64,000 nucleotides of DNA. Source: Undaria pinnatifida. Taxonomy: Eukaryota > Sar > Phaeophyceae > Laminariales > Alariaceae. This document shows, in pieces, positions 55,320-64,000 of the stretch. The stretch spans positions 7,882,409-7,946,408 of the forward strand of contig JABAKD010000004.1 of the NCBI GenBank assembly GCA_012845835.1, written 5' to 3'. The notes beneath the pieces were generated by a model, which did not search any database, had not been told where the DNA came from, and saw only the letters and a program-made list of their open reading frames with translations. Made by a program: the position numbers and the translations under genes. Numbering within the stretch: the stretch's first letter is position 1; every line of letters begins with the position of its first letter.

Positions 55320-55519
55320 TGATGTTTTACCTAGCTCAAAATTCCCCACCTAAAGTATAAATACCGACACTTACCATTATAGTGGACGACCAATAGGACA
55401 CCTCCCAATAAAATCTCACCCATATAATATATTACGAGTACCAACAACGCAGCTTGCAAAGATGACTATTGACCTGAAATTCGTCGAACTCACGGCTGAC
55501 GTCCTTGAAAATTAGTTAT
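55320..55519 (-). mobile_element. MITE-200 inserted in DIRS-like copy B, copy 3
   Basis: These 200 bp are absent at the corresponding point of copy A (about 1965-2000). They are flanked on both sides by AAAATG (55314-55319 and 55520-55525), consistent with a target duplication. Reversed, the sequence matches 29925-30125. No terminal inverted repeat is obvious and there is no ORF. Confidence 0.75.
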
Positions 55520-55525
55520 AAAATG

Positions 55526-56650
55526 CCTAATATCAGAGTCTCTCCGCTGGCGGCGGTCGTGACACACAAGATTCGGATAATCAATGATCTGTCCAGAGCC
55601 GAGATAAAATTGGGGTCCACACGGAGACACTGAGCCTGATACCGTCCTCCAATGCCTATGACCCAAAGCGCTGCCCAAGTTTCTGGACGAACTCGTGATC
55701 TTGAGAAAGGAATTGCCAGAATAGAGGATATTGATGAGCAATACCGATGTGTCAGACGCTTTTTGGAATGTGCGAGTAGACCCGGATAACGTCCACAATT
55801 TGCTACACCGTAGGAGACCTTGATTTTCATTTGACTTTCGAGCGGTCGGGATCGCCGGGGGTCTGGGGTGTTATGTCGGCGGCGGCCGCACGCGCGCACT
55901 GCAACACCACGATCGATTCAGCTCAGTTGTTAGACGAAGGAACATATATGATGACTCACGTAAAAGTGGTGTAGTGTTGGGAAGGCGGAAACCCAACACC
56001 AATACCAGGGGACGCAAAGTCAGAACTCACAGTGTGGGGGGAAGTTCGACCCATTCTTTACAGCCGTGTACGTAAACGACTATATACAAGTCAGGGTATA
56101 TCACTCTGACGACGACACTACAGCAAAAAATGCGTCAGCCTCTGTAGGTTCTGATCACGTGCGTTTGTTCGGCCCGGGGGTGGTGAGAGTAACGCCCATT
56201 CTAGCACTCAAAAAACGCGCGGACTGGGACACCACGATTGACGCGCTAGGCTTCACTATCAGCTACCACACCATGAGAATGTCGGTTCCGGCCGAAAATA
56301 TTTAAGCGATACAGATATTGCTGTTCGACCAATGGCCCCAAAGTGGGAGGGAAGCGACGGCGAGGGATGTACATAGCATGGCCGGCAAGTTGTGGAACCT
56401 CACGTACGTAGTACGAGCTGGTAGGTATTTCGTGTGGAGGTTGCTGCGGCTGACCGGGATGCACAACTCAAGAGGTAACAAAAGAACAGAATCGTGCGGT
56501 AGGACTCGGTAGAGAGGTTCACGCTGACCTGCTCTTCTGGAAGTGGGCTACCAATCATGAACTACTACACCAAGGTGAGGCTTTTAGAGTTCCCTCTTAC
56601 ACGGCGATAGAGCCCCCGCAAAACGGCACTACTCTGACGCCAGTTTCGAG
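55526..56650 (+). pseudogene. Reverse transcriptase of DIRS-like copy B, catalytic Asp replaced
   Basis: RVSPLAAVVTHKIRIINDLS (55534-55590) and later SNTDVSDAFWNVRVDPD (about 55737-55788) parallel copy A. GSPGVWGVMSAAA (about 55851-55888) has the tryptophan that copy A lost. The catalytic box reads YVNDY (about 56068-56082); the first aspartate of YxDD is asparagine (codon AAC). SDHVRLFGPG and DALGFTISYHTMRMSVPAE follow, then AGKLWNLTYVVRAGRYFVW (56380-56440). At least five frameshifts or stops are present. Confidence 0.8.
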
Positions 56651-57215
56651 GCGCAGTGGACTGTTTTTCGTCGAGAGGAAGGGATTTTGGAGATACGACG
56701 TGCCAAAAGAAATGACTGCAGATCTAAAGGGAAAAGCCGATCGACGAGAGACCTGTAGTATCACGATCAACCTGTTAGAGCTATTGGACATGGTTGTGAC
56801 CACGTGGGTCATGCTTGAACTTGTAGGAGACAAGGCGGACGCAAAGGGGAATCCGATTCTATTTCGCGGTGACAACATGGCAGCAGTACCTTGCATCTCT
56901 CGATGCGGGCGGGCGAGGGACAATTGAGCATGCTTGCTCATGAGAACGCTCGGGCGTCTCGAAATCAAGGGCGGCTGGAACCATACTGTAAAACACATTC
57001 CCGGCGTACGGAACACACAATTAGCTTATGGTATTTCCCGTTGGACTCGTGTGATCCTGGCGAACAAGATCAGAGAGCTCATTGGTCAACTCTGACGACT
57101 GGTCGGATCAAAACATTGGAACGAGGGGTAAGGTACTACAGGTACAAAGGAAATTCTCAGCAAGAACGACGATTTCCTGTGGGAAACAATAAGCGGTGCC
57201 CAACCCGTCGCGTGC
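56651..57215 (+). pseudogene. RNase H domain of DIRS-like copy B
   Basis: SITINLLELLDMVVTTWVML (56758-56817) and LFRGDNMAAVPCISRCGRAR (56858-56917) keep the acidic residues. A TGA near 56926 and shifts break the end, where LAYGIS replaces the LADGIS of copy A (57023-57040). Confidence 0.72.
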
Positions 57216-58420
57216 GTGAGGGGGTATGTCCCTCGACCAACATATGGCATGCACTTCATTGTGCCCACTGTTTGCTTCTATTGTGTCTACTGTTCGTACA
57301 CCCCCCTGCAGGAACAGGGTACTACAAGGGAGGACACGAGGACGAGGTAGCGCTATTCGTTGAAACGCTCGCGCCCCGTTCAGTCGAGAAGAGTACACAT
57401 AGGCACTATCTAGCGAAGTAGAACACCTGGGTACAACAGAGACAAGAGCAGGGAAAAGGACCGTGGTTGCACACGCTTGCGGCCCCCTCGGGGAGTGTTG
57501 TCTGATCTGCTCCGGTTTGCGGCGTCTCGCTGTTTTCGTGCATTATAGTCGGCAGTCTACTCTTAGAGGATACATAGCCGCTATAAATTTACTCCGCAAA
57601 ATGTTCGCAGGGTGGGAGTTGTCGATGTCGCATTGCATGAGAGCAGTTGCAGGAAAGGAGGTAGACTGGGTGCATGGCATGTAAGAAAAAAAAGCACAGG
57701 TTAGATTACCGCGGTCGTGGTCAATGTTATAACAAGACGAAAGGCACTCGTAAGTATGGAAGGCGGCCGGCGTGTCATGTTGTTGGGACTCGCGGCGTCA
57801 TATTTTTTTCTGTACACATCGTCAGAGCGGTGGGCATACGCGGATGGAACAGTTCCCCCAGAGTTTCGTTTGGGGCGAGAGTGCCTAAAGTTTTCCCGCG
57901 GAAGAGTACAGGTTGAGCTCGGGAACAGATCGACCGCCACGGCAGTGCAGGTCAGATTTGTGGCGTTAAAGTGCGGTCAAAACAGAGCAGGGTGCACGAT
58001 TACGCGTACGCGGTTGTCGAACGAGAGGGGGACGGAGGTTGTGTCGATGGGGGCCGTCGAAGTTCTGCTATAACTGCTCGACGTCCATCCCCAGCTGACA
58101 GGCGGGGCGCCGCTGACAATCCGGGTCACGTCGCGCGCTTGAAAAGTTTCCTCTAGGACGGAATCGGTGACCGCGTTGCCGTTGATGGTGGGATTCAGCG
58201 GTAGACACCCGATCCATGCAGTTTGCGCTAGACCCGTGAAGAACCGGGGGGGGCACCTAGTTGGCGGCGCAAGGTGTTTCAGAGTTGCAAATGCAACGCG
58301 CAGGGATATAGAAGTCTAGGGCTCCAATGGCATACGTAAGGGAAGCAGGGGAAGGGGTTGAAGTGGTCTCTGCAGCCCTCGCACACAGTATTTTTAGAAG
58401 CACGGTTAGTTCAGGCCGCC
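57216..58420 (+). pseudogene. Tyrosine recombinase of DIRS-like copy B, tyrosine kept
   Basis: VETLAPRSVEKSTHRHYLAK (57357-57416) is the N-terminal core-binding segment. SQSTLRGY-like text recurs as RQSTLRGYIAAINLL (57550-57595). The catalytic end reads LAAQGVSELQMQRAG (58261-58305), a TAG, then KSRAPMAYVREAGEG (58309-58353). The tyrosine of AYVR is TAC. The TGA before the arginine of the HxxR box is shared with copy A (about 58230). Confidence 0.72.
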
Positions 58421-58684
58421 TTATGGCGTGATAGTTGGATAACCCCGCAGAAAAAGGGAGCGGCGCTATCCGAGTCCGGGTTGGCCTGATTCATAAAACT
58501 TTGGAGGGCCGTCATAAGAGGTAGGTGGGGAGCTTGAGATGCCAGAGCGTCACGCGGCCGGGGGTCGCTTGTGACATACTTGTATTTTATTGTTATTTTG
58601 CGCAACAGGGAACCTCTACAGAGTGTACGTGACAAATTAATCCAGAATTCTCGAGCCGTACATAGCAAAATGTTACTTTACGTG

Positions 58685-58908
58685 GGAAGGTGGAGTTTGT
58701 GGAGGCATGGAAGGGCTTCTGATTTGCCAGGTGAGTTCTTGTCGATCATCTCGAGACGAAAAACTAGAAGAATAGCCAGACAACAGCGACTGTGAAGAGC
58801 TGTCCCGCTTGCGAGGGACGGCCGCATGGGGCACGGAGGATCGAGGGCACGTAGCCCCGTAGGATTGAAAGGAGTTAAGCAGCGTGCCCGTTAGAATCGA
58901 TCGACTTC
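58685..58908 (+). repeat. 3' terminal repeat of DIRS-like copy B
   Basis: GGCATGGAAGGGCTTCTGAT, ATAGCCAGACAACAGCGACT, GACGGCCGCATGGGGCACGG and GTAGGATTGAAAGGAGT pair with the 5' repeat at roughly 75-80 percent identity by eye. Confidence 0.78.
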
Positions 58909-59524
58909 GCCGCCCGCCCGCCCTGTCGCTCAAGAGGGGGGTTTCAATTGCTAGTGTCGAGAGGCTCCCGTTGGTAGATGGTTAGTCTTCTCGTGCTTGA
59001 ATTCGCATTTTGCTATTTCATCCATAGAAATTCATCGTTTTTTTCCTATAGGAAAGCTCGTTTTCTGACCGTATTCTTGTAGATTATCTTCTTTCGGTAT
59101 GTGTACCTGAGAATAAAATATGCCGAATGCAGTGGTGCACCTAGACACATAAACCGCCCCTGTGAATTAGAAGAAGAGCTGTTGTTGTGCCATTTACCCC
59201 AAACCGAAGAAAATTGTGGGTTCGATGACAGTCACTGTGACTCGATAACCATATTATTGGTCAAAACCGCAACCAAAGACTGAGAAAAAACGGTGCCACC
59301 ATCCCTCGTTGTCGATCTCACGCAGTGATTATTTTCCAGCGCTGCGTCGTTGCCAACCAACGCCAACCCCGATACACATACAATGTTATACAGCGTCGAT
59401 GTTAACCGAGGCCAACTGTTTAATACCGAAGTATATGGAAGGCTTGAGAGGGCGGGTGTTTTCAAGTTAACGTTAAGGTTAGTTAGCTTGTTTAACTTCA
59501 ACAACAACCTAAATTACAAAATTA
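58909..59524. other. No recognisable gene
   Basis: A C/G-rich 20 bp follows the DIRS-like element, then AT-rich sequence. Open frames are under 90 codons with no motif. Confidence 0.4.
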
Positions 59525-60060
59525 AAAATACACTCCAGCTGTGAGATCGAAGATTTTGTCGAAACCCATATTTGCAAGCTGTGAGTCATACCCCGATCGC
59601 GCGCATTACGGGGTGCGTGTCCTCATCAAGGATTTAGGTCGGCGACTCCCCTTGGAACTACAGCAGTGTAGCTTGTACCAGGGTCAGCGGGGTGATATTA
59701 GTTAGTATCTGTGCGCGGAAACTATAAAAAGCCGTTTTTGAGGGGACAAAATCTGACAGCTGTGGAAGGAAAAGCACCAGTTTATCAAGTGTATCCTGTA
59801 TGTCGTATAACCGGTGAGGGGAGGTCGGAGTTTGAAAGGGCGTGGGCGCTGGGTTTGAACAAGAGGGAGCGGGGGGGGGGGGGCGAGGGGGAAAACGGGC
59901 AGGGCAACTCAATCTCGCGCGGAAATTTGAAATCCCTTAATTAAGGGGACAAATCTGATTGTTGTGAAAGGAATGCATCAGTTTATCGTGAATATCCTGT
60001 AACTCGTACAGCCAGTGAGGAGAAGGCGGAGTGTTCAAAGGGGTTGAAGGGGTGGGTTTG
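59525..60060 (+). repeat. Rep-1 copy
   Basis: ACACTCCAGCTGTGAGATCG, CATATTTGCAAGCTGTGAGT, GATCGCGCGCATTACGGGG, GGTCGGCGACTCCCCTTGGA, then units with GCGCGGAAACTATAAAAAGC (59711) and GCGCGGAAATTTGAAATCCC (about 59918). A G run is at 59871-59882. Confidence 0.78.
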
Positions 60061-60091
60061 GAGAAGGGGATTTCCAACAGCTTAAGACTGA

Positions 60092-60333
60092 TTCAACGAT
60101 ACCCCCCCCCCCCCAAACTAGCGATTTTCTTTAACAAACGTTTCATGGCTGCTCGACAACAGAAAGGATGCGACGAAACCAATATCTTCATTAATTTTCT
60201 TGTTTGCAAAGGTCTATCGAACGATGACGTCGGGGCACCTGGCAAGGAGCGCCGTATCTTAGGAGATACGGCCGGCTGTTGGTTTCAAAACCGGCGATTT
60301 CGTTGAAGAAACGTTTGGGGGGCTACCGTAGAA
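60092..60333. mobile_element. MITE-234, copy 2
   Basis: It starts TTCAACGATACCCCCC and ends GGGGGGCTACCGTAGAA and matches 39986-40219 through GGCTGCTCGACA, TTGTTTGCAAAGGTC, TCGAACGATG, GTCGGGG and AACCGGCGATTTCGTT. It lies between two inverted Rep-1 copies. Confidence 0.72.
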
Positions 60334-60394
60334 CGACTCTTCATTATGTCGCATAGATGGAGGGGTTTGCTCTATGCGTGTTATATAGGACTTA

Positions 60395-60670
60395 CAGGAC
60401 ACACTCGGTGAACTGATGCTTTTCCTTCCACACACAGCTGTCAGATTTTGTCCCCCTCAAAAACGTTTTGTTTTCAGTTTCCGCGCACAAGCAAACTAAT
60501 ATCACCCTGTTGACCCTGGTACAAGCTACACTGTGTAGTTCCAAGGGGGGTAGCCCATCTATATCTTTAATGAGGACACGCACCAAGTAATACGCGCTAT
60601 CGGAGTATCACACACAGCTTGCGAAGACGATTTTTTCGATAAGATCTTCGATCTCACAGCTGAAGTGGTA
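60395..60670 (-). repeat. Rep-1 copy, inverted relative to 59525
   Basis: Reversed, it begins ACTTCAGCTGTGAGATCGAA (60667 leftward), then TCGCAAGCTGTGTGTGATAC, GATAGCGCGTATTACTTGG and a GCGCGGAAACTG box at about 60488. It stops before the G/C tract. Confidence 0.72.
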
Positions 60671-60908
60671 TTTTTATTTTTTCAGTATACCCCGTGGTCA
60701 CATACAGCTTGCAAAAATACGTACGGCAAGCCGCAGATACATCTGATTTCACTTTTATATGTTTTTGTTGGAGACATGAATTGCGTCAGCTGTGATATAT
60801 GCGTGTACCACCTTGGGTTGTGTGTGTTTTCCCTGGGGTATTCCTCAGCTCCAGAGTGACTGGAGCCTGTCCTGTGACCACGGACTTGATTATGCGAGTT
60901 AATGTGAG

Positions 60909-61457
<549 letters not shown>

Positions 61458-61631
61458 TCTACCCATTTTGGTGGTGCGGTAAGCCAATTCACCAGGAAAA
61501 TAGTGGTACTTGTATAGTCTAGTATATCTGCGCAACATTTCACCGATTAAGTAATTACAACCCTGGACAGGCGAACGGCTTAGGCCACAAGAACTCGCTG
61601 ATCACTTGCAACGCCCGCACTGAGCACAACT

Positions 61632-62237
61632 TTGAAATTTCGGTTCCTATGTCGGAGTTTTCATTTTGCCGCCTCCTCTCCTAAGGCAGTGCGCGCCCGC
61701 ACTTCAAGTTGTTTTTTGTTAGCTGCATCGTATTACGACGCGCTTGCCCAGACAGATTCCGAGAGCGTTGAGGTGATAGTGCGCAAACGGAGGATTTTGT
61801 TTGCGGGATTCGTGGCACGCATGGGGGAGGAGCGTCTGCCACAGAGGGTGATGTTTGGGGAGTTTGTTGGGGGTAAAGGCTACTCAGGGGGGCAAGAGAA
61901 AGACTGGATGGATCATCTGAAGGAGGATATGTCGGTTTTTGGAATGAAATTCGAAGGATGGCGAAAGGCTGCTCAGAAGGCTGGCAGATGGTTTCGAAGA
62001 GTAGAGGAGGGAGCCGAGTTGTTCATGCGGAATTGGCATGAAACGGAGAGACGCAAAGCTGCAGAGCGACGCGCAAAGGCTGCGGCAGCGTCATCCACCG
62101 TTGGCATCTCTAAGCGGCCGGGGGGAGGGGGAAGGGGGGGGGGGCGGGGAGGGGAGTGGGGGAGGGGGGGAGGGGGGAGGGGGAAAGGGAGGAATGGGGG
62201 AGGGGCGGAAGGGGGAGCGTCATGCCCAAGAGACTGA
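61632..62237 (+). pseudogene. LINE ORF2 C-terminal fragment
   Basis: From about 61740 the frame reads LAQTDSESVEVIVRKRRILF, then AGFVARMGEERLPQRVMFG, GGKGYSGGQEKDWMDHLKED and AGRWFRRVEEGAELFMRNWH. This RRRILFAGFVARM...RVMFG block is a recurrent C-terminal segment of non-LTR retrotransposon polyproteins as I recall them from algal genomes. The reverse transcriptase is not present upstream, so the copy is 5'-truncated. It belongs to a different LINE family from 38423-40432. The end is a G-rich low-complexity tail. Confidence 0.6.
62117..62218. repeat. G-rich low-complexity tract
   Basis: About 100 bp with runs of 4-11 G separated by single A, C or T; strong potential to form G-quadruplexes. 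Confidence 0.85.
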
Positions 62238-62418
62238 AGTCTGGGTTTGGCCATCATCGTATTGAAAGTTGTGGGCTTTCTAATGGCCATCACAAGATGG
62301 CATAAGACCGCCCTGATTTCTTCGCCATGTTGCGTTCTTTCCCAGGTGCCATTGATGATGGACGTGATACCCTCTGTTAGTCCAATGCCATTCTTAGCCA
62401 GTTCCTAGGGTCTACTAG

Positions 62419-62640
62419 TATGACATTTTTCTTTCTTTTCTTTTTTTATTTCTTTTTTTTTCTTTTTTTCTCTTCTTCTTTCCTTGCTTTCCTGTCTTGT
62501 CTTTTCTTGCTTTTCTTGTCTTTTTCTTATCTTTGCTTGCCTTTTTCGTCTTGTTTCGTTTTTTTCTTTTCTTTTCTTTCCTTTCCTTTAGCTTTTTTTC
62601 TTTTCTTTGTTTCTTTTTCTCCAATTGACTTATGCCTGTC
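62419..62640. repeat. Pyrimidine (T/C) tract
   Basis: More than 200 bp of T-rich sequence with CTT and CTTT units. The following 70 bp (62641-62710) match 22510-22556 reversed, so the tract is probably part of the same composite repeat as 21195-22560. Confidence 0.7.
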
Positions 62641-62721
62641 GTGCGTATGCGTAGTGATAGATACTACGTGTAATATATACGTGGTAGTCTTCCTTGGGTG
62701 GCAATCGGAATATTTGGTTTC

Positions 62722-62965
62722 TCCAGGCGTGAGTAGTGAGACGTATGTACCGGCCTGGACCTGGCACATCGTAGACTGACTCCCGATTTCACTTTTATAT
62801 GTTTCTGGTGGAGGCATGAATTGCGTCAGCTGTGATATATGCGTGTACCACCTTGGGTTGTGTGTTTTTCCCTGGGGTATTCCTCAGCTCCAGAGTGACT
62901 GGAGCCTGTCCTGTGACCACGGACTTGATTATGCGAGTTAATGTGAGAACAACAACAACATATGA
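62722..62965 (+). repeat. SINE-2, most complete copy
   Basis: It starts near CAGGCGTGAGTAGTGAGACG, runs through GACCTGGCACATCGTAGAC and GGCATGAATTGCGTCAGCT, and ends GCGAGTTAATGTGAGAACAA with a short CAA tail. No clear A/B box pair is visible, so a tRNA origin is not shown. Confidence 0.75.
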
Positions 62966-63573
62966 AACCCATAGTCTACATACTGTTATTTACAAACGTG
63001 AGGTTCCTTGTATTTCGCCGTTTTCCCAAATTTCGGGTACCTTTAAATGGGCTATGGGCTTACTCTGTATTCTGTACTATGCCAGGAGTGCGAGTGACCG
63101 CAATTTGATACGGAGCCAGGGTGGGGGGCTAACCTCGACGACGTGGTTCGAAATCGGAACAAACAGATATCATACCCAAACTACAATGAGCGCCGCAGTG
63201 GTGTCGCAACCACGGGGACTGAATGATGCGCCAGCTAGCGCCAGAACGCGAACACAATACAAGCATTTGAGATAAATTGACACACTCGACGATATAGACT
63301 ATAGTATGGAAATACGTGGAAGTTTGCTTGGCTCATCACCAAGCGTTATTTTTTCCCATCCACCGAAGGATAATGAAATGCAAAGGAAAACCCCGCACTG
63401 CCAGGTACTAGGAATGCGCTCTTCAGAGGCTCAGTCAGGTTGATTGAGATGGTTGAAAAATGACGGGAAATTGGGTGTAAGAAACGTAGCTCAATCACAG
63501 CAAGAAGGTAAAGATAACGAACAGTCTAGACTATGTAAGAAACAACAGCAGTTACTGGGACGCATATAATGCC
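62966..63573. other. No gene; short repeat related to 21196-21285
   Basis: At 63275-63372 AAATTGACACACTCGACG, GGAAATACGTGGAAGT and CCCATCCACCGAAGGATAA parallel 21198-21285. The rest is unassigned. Confidence 0.45.
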
Positions 63574-63880
63574 GGTCGCCCCGGTGGCGTATCAGGTTAT
63601 CCTCGAGCCTGGTATAGGTCAGTTTCGTGAGTTCGAGCCCCGCGGAGTGCATACTCGTATAAATTCGTTGGGACTTTTTCTTGTGGACAAATTGACTTGC
63701 GGAAAGCGCGAGAGCGTGAGTTAGCAACATTCGATGAACAATCGACGAGCAGTGGGATTGCTGAACCTATGCGCGATAAAAATTGAAGGCAAGAACCGGG
63801 GAGGAGAAGGGATGACACCTGTGACCACGGCTTGTCCAGAAGCTGGAAAGTGAAAGTGTGCTAAAAAACAAAAAAAAAAT
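63574..63880 (+). repeat. SINE-1, copy 4
   Basis: The head GGTCGCCCCGGTGGCGTATC with A- and B-box sequences and the body match copy 1 closely. The tail is GCTAAAAAACAAAAAAAAA followed by an AT dinucleotide run. The last 110 bp of the window hold nothing recognisable. Confidence 0.8.
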
Positions 63881-64000
63881 ATATATATATCCATGTCAAA
63901 AACCGAGGTCGCTCCGGACCGCGGCACGGGATGTGAAAGATATGAAACGCCGAAAGGGCGGCGAAACCTTAATCTTCCAGCACTCAGTCCATTTCCATTT

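Larger units (their letters stand above)
51433..58908 (+). mobile_element. DIRS-like (tyrosine recombinase) retrotransposon, copy B, full length
   Basis: Terminal direct repeats of about 215-225 bp (51433-51648, 58685-58908) enclose a gag-like region, the 93-bp array, RT, RNase H and tyrosine recombinase, about 7.5 kb in all. The order and sequence agree with copy A (1-5172). A 200-bp insertion (55320-55519) is absent from copy A. No 5-bp target duplication is expected for this class and none is seen. All frames are broken. Confidence 0.82.

Overview
This window looks like repeat-dominated nuclear DNA of a multicellular stramenopile, most likely a brown alga. That assignment is an inference. 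It rests on a secreted protein built from LNR (Notch-type) modules with the CGYDGGDCCECTC signature, on a tyrosine-recombinase (DIRS-like) retrotransposon, on Copia, Gypsy and LINE relics of the kinds common in brown algae and oomycetes, and on tRNA-derived SINEs. There is no bacterial-type operon, rRNA gene or CRISPR array. I see one convincing host gene; nearly everything else is mobile DNA, decayed mobile DNA or tandem repeat.

Layout. 1-5172: copy A of a DIRS-like element, running off the left edge, with an internal 93-bp (31-codon) tandem array, reverse transcriptase, RNase H and tyrosine recombinase, all broken by stops and frameshifts. 5173-6235 and 10920-18955: one ~9-kb block of very diverged long-period tandem repeats, split by a Copia LTR element at 6236-10919. 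The Copia has near-identical LTRs but has lost integrase and most of its reverse transcriptase. 18956-31300: interspersed short elements: two SINE families (one nested in the other), a GC-tract repeat called Rep-1 here, a 200-bp MITE-like repeat, a 1.04-kb inverted repeat with a 2.1-kb spacer, and a short telomere-like tract. 32367-34642: the LNR gene, with one frameshift, followed to 35606 by at least three decayed copies of its membrane-anchor tail. 37243-40432: Rep-1 copies and a minus-strand LINE interrupted by a 234-bp MITE. 45701-48262: a Gypsy-type relic in which gag and protease are joined to the end of pol. 48475-51432: more Rep-1, a probable LINE 3' fragment and a tRNA-like relic. 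51433-58908: copy B of the DIRS-like element, complete with ~220-bp terminal direct repeats and a ~200-bp insertion. 59525-64000: Rep-1, MITE, a (CAA)n tract of over 500 bp fused to a SINE, a LINE C-terminal fragment and more SINEs.

The parts relate mainly as a history of insertions. The two DIRS-like copies carry complementary active-site losses: A keeps the RT aspartates but has lost the recombinase tyrosine, while B has lost an RT aspartate and keeps the tyrosine. The Copia and Gypsy relics both have the coding centre removed and the ends kept, as expected of non-autonomous derivatives. The LNR gene is the best candidate for a working locus. Names such as Rep-1, SINE-1 and MITE-234 are local labels. 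Family assignments come from motif recognition alone; no database was searched.
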